Of a DNA stretch of 64,000 nt, positions 46,233 through 54,931 are shown piece by piece. The DNA lies in assembly GCF_963667735.1 (NCBI RefSeq), contig NZ_OY763919.1:1-64000 (forward strand), read 5' to 3'. Each line of letters starts with the position of its first letter. The stretch's first letter is position 1. This DNA comes from an uncultured Methanoregula sp. (GTDB lineage Archaea; Halobacteriota; Methanomicrobia; Methanomicrobiales; Methanospirillaceae). The notes under the pieces are model-generated. The model was not told the origin of the DNA. It did no database searches and saw nothing but the letters and a program-made list of their open reading frames with translations. The position numbers and the translations under genes were made by a program.

Positions 46233-46375
46233 GGTTATCTCTCTATCTGCTGGGCCGGAATACAAAGATTGGCATATGGTCCGGTAGGGCGGATGGAATG
46301 AAACTCACCCGGGTTTACCATCAGTAGCGGTTCCGGGTTCCCGGTCGTGAGCCCGGGCGGTCAACTGCTCAAAGG

Positions 46376-46774
46376 TCAATCCATCCGGTCGCTGTAACCG
46401 GCAGCCCAGTACATCAGTCTCATGAGATCCAGGAACGGCTTCTTCTCCGTACCCCTCCGGGTGATGAATCCATAGGCATCGTGCAAGTACGCGTCATTTT
46501 TGAGAGCAGCCGAATCATCCTCGGTAAAAAAGATGAAGGGAGTCTGCACGTTCTGCTCCCGCAGGGAACGCAACAGTTCGACACCGGTCATCTCGGGCAT
46601 CCGGGATCCGGATACGATCACGTCCACATCGTTGGTAAAGAGCCAGACAAGAGCAGCTTCGCCGGATTCCGCGGTATGGACTTTGAACGAGCCGGTCTTC
46701 TCACAGATATAAGAGATGTACGAGCCCAGGCCAGGATCCGAATCCACGACAAGAGCGGAGATCATGAGATCCAC
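46376..46774 (-). CDS. Atypical response regulator receiver domain
   Basis: A 132-residue single receiver domain. The fold is clear (ALVVDSDPGLGSYI with acidic pair, VDVIVSGSRMPEMTGVELL, TPFIFFTEDDS), but the residue that should be the phosphorylated Asp is Gly56 (SGSRMP instead of SDxxMP), and the conserved Lys region reads FITRRGTEKK. It therefore probably cannot be phosphorylated in the usual way and may act as an adaptor or decoy. It overlaps the small exported ORF upstream by 13 bp. Confidence 0.85.
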   Translation of the reverse strand: MDLMISALVVDSDPGLGSYISYICEKTGSFKVHTAESGEAALVWLFTNDVDVIVSGSRMPEMTGVELLRSLREQNVQTPFIFFTEDDSAALKNDAYLHDAYGFITRRGTEKKPFLDLMRLMYWAAGYSDRMD

Positions 46775-47043
46775 CGAAAAAGTCCTGGTTCCGGTCCGTG
46801 CAGGATGCCGGCAGCAGGGACACCGGCCGGGCAGAGAGGTTCCATGGAATTATTCACATCCATTGCCGGATCGGAGGATGGCGGATATGCCGGAACGGCA
46901 GATGCCTGTGCCGGGGATGCGATGATAAAAAGAACCGCAATTACGACAAGAGTGGCATAAAGAAACAGATTATGGCGCTCTCTAATTCTGGGAATCAGGG
47001 ATGTGTGGTTACCTGATGGTTTTGAGCTGTTCCATGGTTTCAT
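46762..47043 (-). CDS. Small exported or membrane protein of unknown function
   Basis: A 93-residue frame with a basic N-terminus, one hydrophobic helix (LFLYATLVVIAVLFIIA) and an Ala-x-Ala type cleavage site (PAQASAVP), followed by a short polar, proline-rich tail. I do not recognise it. Its end overlaps the receiver gene, and an AT-rich promoter with a palindrome lies upstream, which support a real gene. The tail composition is odd and no homologue can be named. Confidence 0.42.
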   Translation of the reverse strand: MKPWNSSKPSGNHTSLIPRIRERHNLFLYATLVVIAVLFIIASPAQASAVPAYPPSSDPAMDVNNSMEPLCPAGVPAAGILHGPEPGLFRWIS

Positions 47044-47114
47044 GGCAATAAATCCCCCAATGGTTTCCGGTTAACGATCTTTGATGTTATAATTGATAAA
47101 AATTTCTTTTATTG

Positions 47115-47132
47115 ATTATACAATCGTATAAT
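47115..47132. promoter_or_regulatory. Palindrome upstream of the small exported protein/receiver unit
   Basis: ATTATAC-AATC-GTATAAT is a perfect inverted repeat with 7-bp arms. It lies about 72 bp before the start at 47043 on the minus strand, within the 249-bp spacer that follows the PAS sensor gene. It may be a repressor site or part of the promoter. Confidence 0.4.
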
Positions 47133-47292
47133 GAATACACCCGCGGGATGAGGCATTACCGACGGAGATTACACCAAAGGAGCCCGGGTTCTTTCAAATG
47201 AGCGCGGGCTGTATCAGGACACGGATACAAGGGTAATGATTCAGGGATTGAATCCGAAAGAAAAAGTGAGAGGGCGGGACCGGCCGATCAGA

Positions 47293-48636
47293 TCACGAGA
47301 TGAGCTGCTGAAGGGCGGTGATACGATCCTTTAATGCCCGCTCCCGCTCGGCAGATTCTGTGATATCGGTTATGGTCATATACGTGCTCATCGTATTTTC
47401 CCGCATTGCAGCAGTAATCCTTCCAAGGAGGCAGCGGCGGGTTCCGTCCTTGCGGTTGATCCAGAGAGTGAGTTCCCCCATCTTTTTCGCATCGCGGCTT
47501 GCATCCAGAATCATTTTTTCCAGGTACTTCTGGTCTTCAGCGGAAAGAAGATCCGAAGAGTGCATCTGGATGAGTTCTTCCATGGAATAGCCGGTTATCT
47601 CGGAAACTCTGCGGTTGGCATAGGTAAAATTCCCGTTCTCCACAATGATGAGGCCGTCCTGGATATTTTCCGCCATCAGCCGGAACCGCTCCTCGCTCTC
47701 CCGCAAAAGAAGCTCCTGCCGTTTGGATTCGGTCATGTCGGTAAAGATCACGAAATTGTAATCGATATCCTGATACCGGACATAACTGATGCGGGCGGAT
47801 ACGAATCTCCGCTCCCCGTCTTTTCGGATGATCCAGAGCTGGATCTCTCCCGGTTTCACGGGATTCTTTTCCATATCCGCGATCTGCTCTTTCATTCTTT
47901 CATGGCATTCAGGGGCAATAATCGCGAGCGGATCAAGGAGGTCCGCCTCTTCCTTCGTGTACCCGGTTATCTCACCAATCCGACGGTTGGAGTACACAGT
48001 TTTGGAATTTTCCATGATGATGAGGCCGTCCTGGATATTTTCCGCCATCATCCGGAACCGCTCCTCGCTCTCCCGGATCTGCCGTTCGGCAAGGATCTGT
48101 TCGGTCACATCCTCAAGAATGATGGTCCGGCCTTTTCCGCCATCCTCAAAAACGGCGGGAATCGATTTCTGCTTGAAGATCCTCTCGCCCATATCCCGCA
48201 CATGGAAGGAGAGCGTATGCTCCTTGCCAGGGAACTTTTCAGAAATGGTCCCCAGCAATTCGTGCATGTCCACATCCGGGGGGGAGAGATAAGAAAGATT
48301 CTGCCCCACCGTGGCTTCCCTTGTTAAGTGGAGGAGCTTGAGAAAATTATCATTGATCTGGACAATGCGGGAGTCCGCATCCAGGACCATGATGAGTTCG
48401 TTTGAGTAGCTGATGAGGGCGGACAGGGGAACGCGCTGGGAGAGGGAGAACACTTTTGCCATCCCATAAGTCCTCATGTCAACCTGCCCGGAGATGAGCA
48501 GGATGTCCAGGTACCGCCCGACCGTGTTCTTGTTCTTGCCCAGCGCTTTTGAGAGATCAGTTACACTCATGCCTTCGGGTTTTTTCTTAAGGAGATCTTT
48601 TATGAGGCTGAGCTCGTGCTGGTAATCCTGCATCAT
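47293..48636 (-). CDS. Winged-helix and triple PAS domain sensor-regulator
   Basis: A 447-residue protein. The N-terminal 70 residues are a winged helix-turn-helix (VTDLSKALGKNKNTVGRYLDIL), followed by three PAS domains (about 75-185, 190-310, 315-435); the second and third share FRxMAENIQDGLIIxEN and EITGY. There is no kinase domain, so it probably couples sensing directly to DNA binding or protein contacts. No transmembrane helix is visible, so it is cytoplasmic. It is divergent from the TM-helix gene across a 153-bp AT-rich promoter region. Confidence 0.88.
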   Translation of the reverse strand: MMQDYQHELSLIKDLLKKKPEGMSVTDLSKALGKNKNTVGRYLDILLISGQVDMRTYGMAKVFSLSQRVPLSALISYSNELIMVLDADSRIVQINDNFLKLLHLTREATVGQNLSYLSPPDVDMHELLGTISEKFPGKEHTLSFHVRDMGERIFKQKSIPAVFEDGGKGRTIILEDVTEQILAERQIRESEERFRMMAENIQDGLIIMENSKTVYSNRRIGEITGYTKEEADLLDPLAIIAPECHERMKEQIADMEKNPVKPGEIQLWIIRKDGERRFVSARISYVRYQDIDYNFVIFTDMTESKRQELLLRESEERFRLMAENIQDGLIIVENGNFTYANRRVSEITGYSMEELIQMHSSDLLSAEDQKYLEKMILDASRDAKKMGELTLWINRKDGTRRCLLGRITAAMRENTMSTYMTITDITESAERERALKDRITALQQLIS

Positions 48637-48789
48637 TGCTATCAGTTCAGATAATTAGTTATGTGGCATGAGAAATTTATAATTGTTCTTAATCATTCAC
48701 ATGTATACTTGATAAGCAAAAATTATATCTATTGTAATTATCAATATTAATGTGGAAGTACATTCCAAAACATGTAGGAAGTTTGTGTT

Positions 48790-49473
48790 ATGGTGGATAC
48801 AGTAACTGTAGTTACGCAAAACCGGTGGATGGACATGATCACATCGTCCCTCCCCGCAATTCTTGGCGCGATCATTATTCTCCTTGTCGGCTGGATCATC
48901 GGAAGGCTTGTCGGAAAAGCAGTTCGGTTCGTCATTGACAAAGCCGTCTCGTATTCCTCGGTGAACCAGACCGAACTCGGCGGCAAACTCAAGGATTCCG
49001 GAGTCTCGCTGGGATATCTCGGGGATATAGCGGCCCGATGCTGCATCTATCTGATTGCAGTCCTGGCTGCGGTTGATTTCCTCAACATGGATTACATGAG
49101 CCTCCTGATGACCGCGATCGTCGGCTACATCCCGCACATTGCAGCATTCGTCATCATCCTGATCGTAGGTTTCATCCTGATCGACTACTTCCTGGATCTC
49201 CTGGTCAAGTACCATGACACCAAGGACGTGGATCTCATCAAGCCGGTCCTGTTGATCCTGCGGATTTTCTTATACTTCGTCATCGTCATCCTCGCACTCT
49301 CGCAGCTGATGATAGACCTGACAATCATCTACACGTTCATCACCCCGATTGCCTGGGGTATCGGCATCGGCCTTGGTGCTGCGATCGCAATCACCTTCTG
49401 GTTCGGCATGAAGAACCGGTCCGAACAGCTCATCGACCGGTTCCTGGAGGCAATCGGGAAGAACAACCAATAA
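48790..49473 (+). CDS. Mechanosensitive-channel-like TM-helix protein
   Basis: A 227-residue membrane protein with about five helices. It has the conserved TM-helix repeat found before MscS domains (SLPAILGAIIILLVGWIIGRLVG, then VGYIPHIAAFVIILIVGFILIDY), and a third helix pair ending in GIGIGLGAAIAITFWFG, but no MscS beta domain. It may be a small channel or an ancillary subunit. It starts at ATG 48790 with an upstream AGGAAG. The upstream spacer contains TATA-like AATTATATC. Confidence 0.82.
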   Translation: MVDTVTVVTQNRWMDMITSSLPAILGAIIILLVGWIIGRLVGKAVRFVIDKAVSYSSVNQTELGGKLKDSGVSLGYLGDIAARCCIYLIAVLAAVDFLNMDYMSLLMTAIVGYIPHIAAFVIILIVGFILIDYFLDLLVKYHDTKDVDLIKPVLLILRIFLYFVIVILALSQLMIDLTIIYTFITPIAWGIGIGLGAAIAITFWFGMKNRSEQLIDRFLEAIGKNNQ

Positions 49474-49537
49474 CCTGATCCCAACCCTCTCTTTTTAAAA
49501 CGCTCCGACCCCCGCGAGTGTAAACGGCCCCGGGAAA

Positions 49538-49606
49538 TCCTGCAAGGTGCAGGATACGGTCTGGGAACATCCGGGCACCGGCAGATCCGGAACAGAACGG
49601 TTCCGG
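49538..49606 (+). other. Two small inverted repeats in the spacer before rbcL
   Basis: TCCTGCA-AGG-TGCAGGA (49538-49554) and CCGGAAC-AGAACG-GTTCCGG (49587-49606) are perfect inverted repeats in the 275-bp interval between the TM-helix gene and RuBisCO. They could fold in a transcript or serve as protein sites. Neither has a T-run after it, so they are not obvious terminators. No gene is seen in this interval. Confidence 0.35.
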
Positions 49607-49748
49607 GAGAGTGAAATCTTTGCAAAGCCGGATTTATCTCCCGCAGAGATGCACAAAAAAACACGATGATCCCCTCCACCAATATTCATACCCTGCCCCG
49701 GTCTACATCTTTTTTACCCGGCAAATCCTTTAGAGGTACAGGATTACT

Positions 49749-51041
49749 ATGGCGATTGACTGGTACAATGAATTTGTCGATACGAACTACACACCGGCAA
49801 AGGACGATCTGGTTACCCTCTTCTATTTCGAACCGGCTGCAGGGATCGGGCCGGAGGAAGCCGCAGGCCGGATCGCCTCGGAGAGTTCGACCGGCACGTG
49901 GACAACGCTCTTTACCATGCCGCCGCGGATGAAAGCGCTCCAGGCAACGGCGTTCGAGTTCGAGGGAAATTTCGTGAAGATTGCCTACCCGCTCGAGCTC
50001 TGGGAAGAGGGAAACGCAGTCCAGCTGATGAGCGGGATCGCGGGCAACATCTTCGGGATGAAAGCCCTTAAAAACCTCCGGCTCGTTGACGTAACATTTC
50101 CCCAGGCATACCTGAAAAACTTCAAGGGCCCGCACTTTGGCAATGACGGGATCCGGAAGATGATGAAGATAGCAAAACGCCCGCTGACCGGCGCGGTCCC
50201 GAAGCCCAAGATCGGATTCACCGCAAAGGAGCACGCCGAGATCGGGTACGAGACCTGGATGGGCGGGTTCGATTTCGTGAAAGACGACGAGAACCTGACC
50301 TCCACGTCATTCAACCGGTTCGACGAACGCGTGAAACTGATGGCAAAGCTCCGGGATAAGGCGGAGAAAGAGACCGGTGATGTCAAATCCGCGTTTCTGA
50401 ATATCACTGCCGACACGGAGACCATGAAGAAGCGGGCCGATCTCCTGGCAGAGTACGGCTGGAACTACTGCATGATCGATGTCGTGGTTGCCGGGACAGC
50501 AAGCGTCATGACCATGCGGGACTACTGCTCAGATCTCGACCTTGCCATCCACGCCCACCGGGCCATGCATGCAAGCTTTGACCGGAACCCCAAGCACGGC
50601 ATCACGATGCAGTTCCTCGCAAAGCTGATGCGGCTTGTCGGGGTCTCGCAGATCCACTCGGGCACCGCGGTCGGCAAACTGACGGGCACGAAGAAAGAGT
50701 CAACCGTGATTGCCGATGTGCTGCGGGAGAAGAAGACCAAGGCGGTCGGAAACCTCATCCTCGACCAGGACTGGGGAAAGATCAAGACCGCGTTCCCCGT
50801 CTCATCGGGCGGGCTCCACCCGGGCCTTGTCCCGGATGTGCTCGACATCTACGGCACCGAACTCGTGCTGCTCGTCTCGGGCGGCATCCACGGCCACCCG
50901 AAGGGGACAAGGGCCGGGGCAAAGGCCACCATGCAGGCGATCGAGGCCTGGCAGGAAGGCGCAACTCTCGATGAGAAGGCAAAGAAAGCCAAAGAGCTCA
51001 AAGGGGCTCTTGAGAAGTGGGGATACTACAAGCCCAAGTGA
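49749..51041 (+). CDS. rbcL: Ribulose-bisphosphate carboxylase, form III
   Basis: A 430-residue archaeal RuBisCO large subunit. It retains the carbamylated-Lys motif (GGFDFVKDDEN near residue 178), the loop-6 type SGTAVGKLTG, the phosphate loop SSGGLHPGLVPDVL and SGGIHGHPKG. In archaea form III works in AMP/nucleoside salvage, or in methanogens with phosphoribulokinase in the reductive hexulose-phosphate pathway. No partner genes of either pathway lie in this window. An AGAGGTACAGG purine-rich stretch precedes ATG 49749 and may act as ribosome-binding site. Confidence 0.95.
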   Translation: MAIDWYNEFVDTNYTPAKDDLVTLFYFEPAAGIGPEEAAGRIASESSTGTWTTLFTMPPRMKALQATAFEFEGNFVKIAYPLELWEEGNAVQLMSGIAGNIFGMKALKNLRLVDVTFPQAYLKNFKGPHFGNDGIRKMMKIAKRPLTGAVPKPKIGFTAKEHAEIGYETWMGGFDFVKDDENLTSTSFNRFDERVKLMAKLRDKAEKETGDVKSAFLNITADTETMKKRADLLAEYGWNYCMIDVVVAGTASVMTMRDYCSDLDLAIHAHRAMHASFDRNPKHGITMQFLAKLMRLVGVSQIHSGTAVGKLTGTKKESTVIADVLREKKTKAVGNLILDQDWGKIKTAFPVSSGGLHPGLVPDVLDIYGTELVLLVSGGIHGHPKGTRAGAKATMQAIEAWQEGATLDEKAKKAKELKGALEKWGYYKPK

Positions 51042-51902
51042 GAGCCAACCAATTTCTTTTTCGAAAAAGTTTTCATACAATTTTCTCAAAAATTCTTTTC
51101 AAATTTTATTTAAAAAAAAACCCGGTAAAAAAATTTCCAGAAATTTTTGTTCAGATTATTTTTTTTAATTCCATAATTTGTAAAAAAAAATCCGGAACAT
51201 TTTTTTTATTTTTTCCGGAAATGATCCGGCCCCGGACACTGCCCGGCATTGGAAACCATGCCGGAAATCTCCCCCTGAAAACCCTCATTTCGGGTCCAGG
51301 AAACACCAAAACCGGCCCAGTCCGGTACAGGAGTACTGACCCCAAAAACCCCGCATTATGCCCGGATTGCCAATCCGGGCATTTCCGGAAAACCCCGAAA
51401 TGAACACGGATTCCATCGGGGCCAGCATTGGGCATATTTTTTGAAACCGGGCCCATATATCCATTTTAATAGACGCGTTTCCTGCCCCGATCACGGGAGG
51501 ATCGGGCAAAGGTCGGGAGCCCGGAGAAAACGCCCGCCAAACGCTTCCATGAGGCTCCGGAGGGCATTATATGCGGCCCGATTTGGGCGTATTTCTGTAA
51601 ACGGAGTAAAAATTGAGGGTTGTTTGCCGTCGGAGACCTGCTTCTCCGACGGAGAGAGACTTGCGGATAACCGGCAGATGATCAGTGAATCGGACCGGGC
51701 CAAAAAAATACAAAAAATATTTTTCCGGTCTTTCCGGCAGGTACCAGAATCTTTTCCAGGACCCGGCGCTCCTCAGGAAGTCCGACGGGTGGGCATCCGA
51801 CCGGTCACAAAAATAGTTCGAGCGCCGGCCCGGGCTGCCGGCCATTCACTTTCGCCCCATGCAGCCCGGACCGTTAATACCCATTCGCATGCACGTTCCA
51901 GT
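51042..51902 (+). other. Long intergenic region with AT tract and two strong hairpins; possible non-coding RNA
   Basis: 861 bp without a convincing gene. 51042-51225 is a tract of A and T runs, probably the rbcL terminator. Then come a perfect hairpin TGCCCGGATT-GCC-AATCCGGGCA (51359-51381), a TATA-like TTTTAATA at 51464, and a second perfect 10-bp hairpin CCGTCGGAGA-CCTGCT-TCTCCGACGG (51627-51652). A shorter GCCC-GATTT-GGGC stem lies near 51583. An ORF covers part of this, but its residues before 51903 do not match its downstream domain. A structured RNA starting near 51490 is possible. Confidence 0.45.
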
Positions 51903-52382
51903 ATGACAGCGAAACCCGCAATTTCGATTGTTGACGTACCGCCCATGGAAGTTCTCGGGACCGAGAAGACCGGGACCTATGCACTCATCCCGGAACTTTT
52001 GATGACGGTCCTCAATTACATGCTGGAACAGAAGATCCCGATCGCCGGGCCGCCGGTCTTTGTCTGCCACGAGACATCCCCGGAAGCAGCGAAAGGGGCA
52101 AATGCGAAGGGAACCGCCCGGGTCGAGATTGCCTGGCCGGTGAACGGCCATGTTCAGGGCGCCGGGAACATCCGGAAGTACACGCTTTGTGGCGGCCGCA
52201 TGGTACACATCGTGCACAAGGGCCCGTACGAGACCTGCGAACCCACCTACCTTGAGGCGTTTGCCTGGATCCAAAAACAGGGACTTACCATCCAGGGCCC
52301 GATCCGCGAGGTCTACCCCAACGATCCTGAGGAAGTTCCCCCGGACGAGATCCTGACGGAGATCTACATTCCCGTTGGATGA
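51903..52382 (+). CDS. GyrI-like/AraC effector-binding domain protein
   Basis: A 159-residue stand-alone effector-binding domain of the GyrI/BmrR type. The beginning ISIVDVPPMEVLGTEKTGTY is the usual first strand, with MVHIVHKGPYETCEPTYLEAFAWI and the typical ending EVPPDEILTEIYIPV. Such proteins bind small hydrophobic molecules or hydrolyse them; the ligand here is unknown. The open frame extends to 51441, but ATG 51903 marks the domain start. No strong ribosome-binding site is present, so it may be nearly leaderless. Confidence 0.88.
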   Translation: MTAKPAISIVDVPPMEVLGTEKTGTYALIPELLMTVLNYMLEQKIPIAGPPVFVCHETSPEAAKGANAKGTARVEIAWPVNGHVQGAGNIRKYTLCGGRMVHIVHKGPYETCEPTYLEAFAWIQKQGLTIQGPIREVYPNDPEEVPPDEILTEIYIPVG

Positions 52383-52482
52383 GATCCTCCATTCCCTCTG
52401 GCTGGATCCGGAGATACCAGTCATCTCGTACGGCCTTTGCCACTGTCGTAACATTCATTACTCCCCGCTCCAATCGGACTGT

Positions 52483-52677
52483 ATGCACGACATCAAAGCC
52501 AGCAAGAAGATGGGAAACGACATCATGGTCTCCTTTGAAGTGGATGGCAAAACCCAGTTCGAGGCATTCAATTACCAGGATCTTATCGACATGAAGGTGA
52601 ACGTGCTCGACCTGCTCGACCGGCCCATGTCCTACAGGGTCGATCGGGAAGCGCACAAAATTTTCTCGAAGAAGTGA
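52483..52677 (+). CDS. Small conserved-type hypothetical protein (64 residues)
   Basis: Starting at ATG 52483 (MHDIKASKK) this frame gives a compact acidic-basic protein with MVSFEVDGKTQFEAFNYQD and VNVLDLLDRPMSYRVD. It looks like a small beta-alpha domain. An in-frame TTG at 52375 would add 36 residues, but these overlap the previous gene and are Cys/His-rich and less protein-like. The function is unknown and no motif is recognised. Confidence 0.6.
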   Translation: MHDIKASKKMGNDIMVSFEVDGKTQFEAFNYQDLIDMKVNVLDLLDRPMSYRVDREAHKIFSKK

Positions 52678-52866
52678 GAAGAACCCGGTCTTCCGGCCGG
52701 CTGCCGGAACGATCCATGACAGTCGGATGAGAGCACAGACCGGTTGCCAGGCACCTGTATCTTCGCGATACCGGAAAAACACTTCCGGTGCCCGGCCTGC
52801 AGATCGCGGTGAGAGGAAAGATCCATCTCAATAAATCCTTATTATATACAAGCCAGAAAAATATTT

Positions 52867-53436
52867 GTGACTGATCCCGGGCAGAAAACAAAAAATTGCC
52901 GGACAGGTTCCGGCATTGTACAGAAATTGGCATCTCCGATCCTTATTGCCCTCCAGTACGGTCTTGGATCGCTCATCTCCTTCTCCGTCGCTCTTCTCTT
53001 CTCCAGAGATATCATCCACATTACAAGCGGTACGGCGATGATCGGAGCCCTGTGGGCGATGATCACGTTCATCAGCGTTACGCAGGACTGTCGTTCCTCA
53101 ACACAGGATACAGCCCGGCTTCAGGTCCTGGGAGCATTTCTGGGAGCGGTTTTGAGCGGGATATTCCTGATCACATTTCCCTTCAGCATACCCGGCATGG
53201 CGTGTCTTATCGGCCTTGTTGTCCTCCTCTGCCAGGTTCTTGGGATGCCGGGCCCTGCCCGGCTTGCGGCCCTCACCGTCGGGATCGTTATGGTGATATC
53301 GGCAATCAACCCGAACATCCCACCGGTTGTCAATGCCATGACCCGGTTCCTTGAAGTGCTCATCGGCAGCACGGTTGCGATTGGCATTGTATGCGTCTGG
53401 CAGTATCTCCCGGGTAATTCCGGAAAAACCGGATAA
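52867..53436 (+). CDS. FUSC-like small membrane protein
   Basis: A 189-residue membrane protein with about five helices. It resembles the N-terminal membrane unit of FUSC/aromatic-acid exporter proteins, with a polar loop ITFISVTQDCRSSTQDTARL followed by GAFLGAVLSGIFL, and a helix pair near PGMACLIGLVVLLCQVLGMPGPAR. It lacks the soluble C-terminal half of larger FUSC proteins. It starts at GTG 52867 after an AT-rich promoter (TTATTATATAC). The function is unknown. Confidence 0.72.
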   Translation: MTDPGQKTKNCRTGSGIVQKLASPILIALQYGLGSLISFSVALLFSRDIIHITSGTAMIGALWAMITFISVTQDCRSSTQDTARLQVLGAFLGAVLSGIFLITFPFSIPGMACLIGLVVLLCQVLGMPGPARLAALTVGIVMVISAINPNIPPVVNAMTRFLEVLIGSTVAIGIVCVWQYLPGNSGKTG

Positions 53437-53506
53437 CCCGGTAAGGATAATCTGCCGGTATGAACGGGCGGGGGCGTGCTGAGGAGCCCGGATAAAAGAG
53501 AAAGCC

Positions 53507-53532
53507 TATAAGTGTATAAGCAAACACTTATA
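53507..53532. promoter_or_regulatory. Palindromic operator at the start of the ArsR-flavodoxin operon
   Basis: TATAAGTGT (53507-53515) and ACACTTATA (53524-53532) form a perfect 9-bp inverted repeat with an 8-bp spacer. It ends 8 bp before the first ATG (53541). This is the position and shape of an autoregulatory ArsR site that would block transcription initiation of the entire operon. Confidence 0.7.
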
Positions 53533-53540
53533 CAGAATCC

Positions 53541-54449
53541 ATGGAACCCTGCAACAAATGCAATGTCTGCAACAAACTCTGCGAGATCGTCCCGGTGATG
53601 GCCGGGAGGTTCAAGGCCCTTGGCGATCTCACCCGGCTCCAGATAATCTACCTGCTCGCAACCGATACGAGCGGTACGCTCGGGGTCAGTGAACTCGCAG
53701 CCAGGCTCAAGATCTCCCAGCCGGCGGTGTCGCAGCACTTGAAGACCCTCAGGGGAGAAGGTCTTGTCGATTCACGCCGGGAAGGATTCTATGTCTACTA
53801 CACGATCAACTGCGATCGCATGGTCGAGTTCCGGGAACACTTCGAGCTGATGTACTCGTGTGTCATGGAGAACTGCAGCAGGGAACTGGTCCGGAAATCA
53901 AACCGGGACCGGATGATCCGGGCATGCGTCATCTTCTACTCCTACACCGGGGTGACCCGGGGGATCGCAGAAGGAATAAAAAATTCCAGCGGGTGCGATC
54001 TCATCGAAGTAAAAACAAAGAACGAGTACTCGAACTTCACCGCGTACACGACCGGCGTGCTCCGGTCCCGTAAGGGAGCCGCTGACCCGATCGTGCCCGA
54101 AGAGATCGATGTCTCAGAATATGATCTGCTCATCATCGGCACACCGGTCTGGGCCTGGAAGCCGGCGCCCGCGATCAATGCAGCGGTCAGGGCGCTGAAA
54201 GGGTGCGAAGGGAAGATGGCAGTCACCTTTGTCACCTGCTGCAACAAGCCGGGCGAGGCCCTCCCGCTCCTGACCGCTGCCCTGAACAAACGAGGCATCG
54301 ATGTCTTATCAGAGATCTGCCTGACACCGGAAGACACAATGAACCCGGCCGCGGGCAATGAACTGCTTTCCCGGATCGCTGCTGCAATCCCGGTCCAGCC
54401 CGATGGCGGAGAACGAACAACAACCCAGAAAACTGACGTGAAATCATGA
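53541..54449 (+). CDS. ArsR regulator fused to a flavodoxin domain
   Basis: A 302-residue fusion. Residues about 20-110 are an ArsR winged helix (RLQIIYLLATDTS, LAARLKISQPAVSQHLKTLRGEG, FYVYYTI). Residues about 128-285 form a flavodoxin (VIFYSYTGVTRGIAEGI, IIGTPVWAWKPAPAINAAV). The N-terminus holds four cysteines (C4, C7, C10, C14) that could bind a metal or cluster, and more Cys lie in YSCVMENC. The fusion suggests that flavin redox state or flavin binding controls DNA binding. It heads a seven-gene run; ATGA overlap with the next gene. Confidence 0.88.
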   Translation: MEPCNKCNVCNKLCEIVPVMAGRFKALGDLTRLQIIYLLATDTSGTLGVSELAARLKISQPAVSQHLKTLRGEGLVDSRREGFYVYYTINCDRMVEFREHFELMYSCVMENCSRELVRKSNRDRMIRACVIFYSYTGVTRGIAEGIKNSSGCDLIEVKTKNEYSNFTAYTTGVLRSRKGAADPIVPEEIDVSEYDLLIIGTPVWAWKPAPAINAAVRALKGCEGKMAVTFVTCCNKPGEALPLLTAALNKRGIDVLSEICLTPEDTMNPAAGNELLSRIAAAIPVQPDGGERTTTQKTDVKS

Positions 54450-54931
54450 AGACCTGCATCATCTACCATTCCCATTCCGGGGTCACGCGTGGCGTGGCCG
54501 AACGCGTGAAAGAGACCTTCGGGGGGGAACTCATCGAAGTAAAACTCAAAGAAGGCCATACAACACCCATTGCATATTTCCTGGGCCTGTTCCGGGCAAT
54601 CCGGCACACGTCCGATCCAATCGAGCCATCCGCGATCGATGTCTCCGCTGCCGATGTCGTGGTGATCGGCACACCGGTCTGGGCGCGGAAAGCAACACCG
54701 GCGATCACATCGGCAGTTGCGGCCCTCCGGGGATGCCAGGGGAAAAAAGCGGTCCTCTTTGCAACCTGCGGGAGCGCAGCCGGGGAGGCGCTGCCCGATC
54801 TCGCGCACGCACTGGAAGAGAAGGGCATGACCATTACCGGGCAGGTTGTCTTCACCCGGCAGGATCTTGAGAAGGACGACCGGATGAACGCACTTGCGGA
54901 GTGCGTGATGCAGGCAGGAAGGGCTCTATGA
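54446..54931 (+). CDS. Flavodoxin-domain protein
   Basis: A 161-residue flavodoxin similar to the flavodoxin half of the preceding fusion: IIYHSHSGVTRGVAERV is the FMN phosphate loop, followed by VVVIGTPVWARKATPAITSAV and a LFATCGSAAGEALPDL segment. It can carry electrons in place of ferredoxin. The ATG overlaps the stop of the fusion gene (ATGA at 54446), and its own stop overlaps the next ATG. It probably arose from the fusion gene's domain by duplication. Confidence 0.9.
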   Translation: MKTCIIYHSHSGVTRGVAERVKETFGGELIEVKLKEGHTTPIAYFLGLFRAIRHTSDPIEPSAIDVSAADVVVIGTPVWARKATPAITSAVAALRGCQGKKAVLFATCGSAAGEALPDLAHALEEKGMTITGQVVFTRQDLEKDDRMNALAECVMQAGRAL

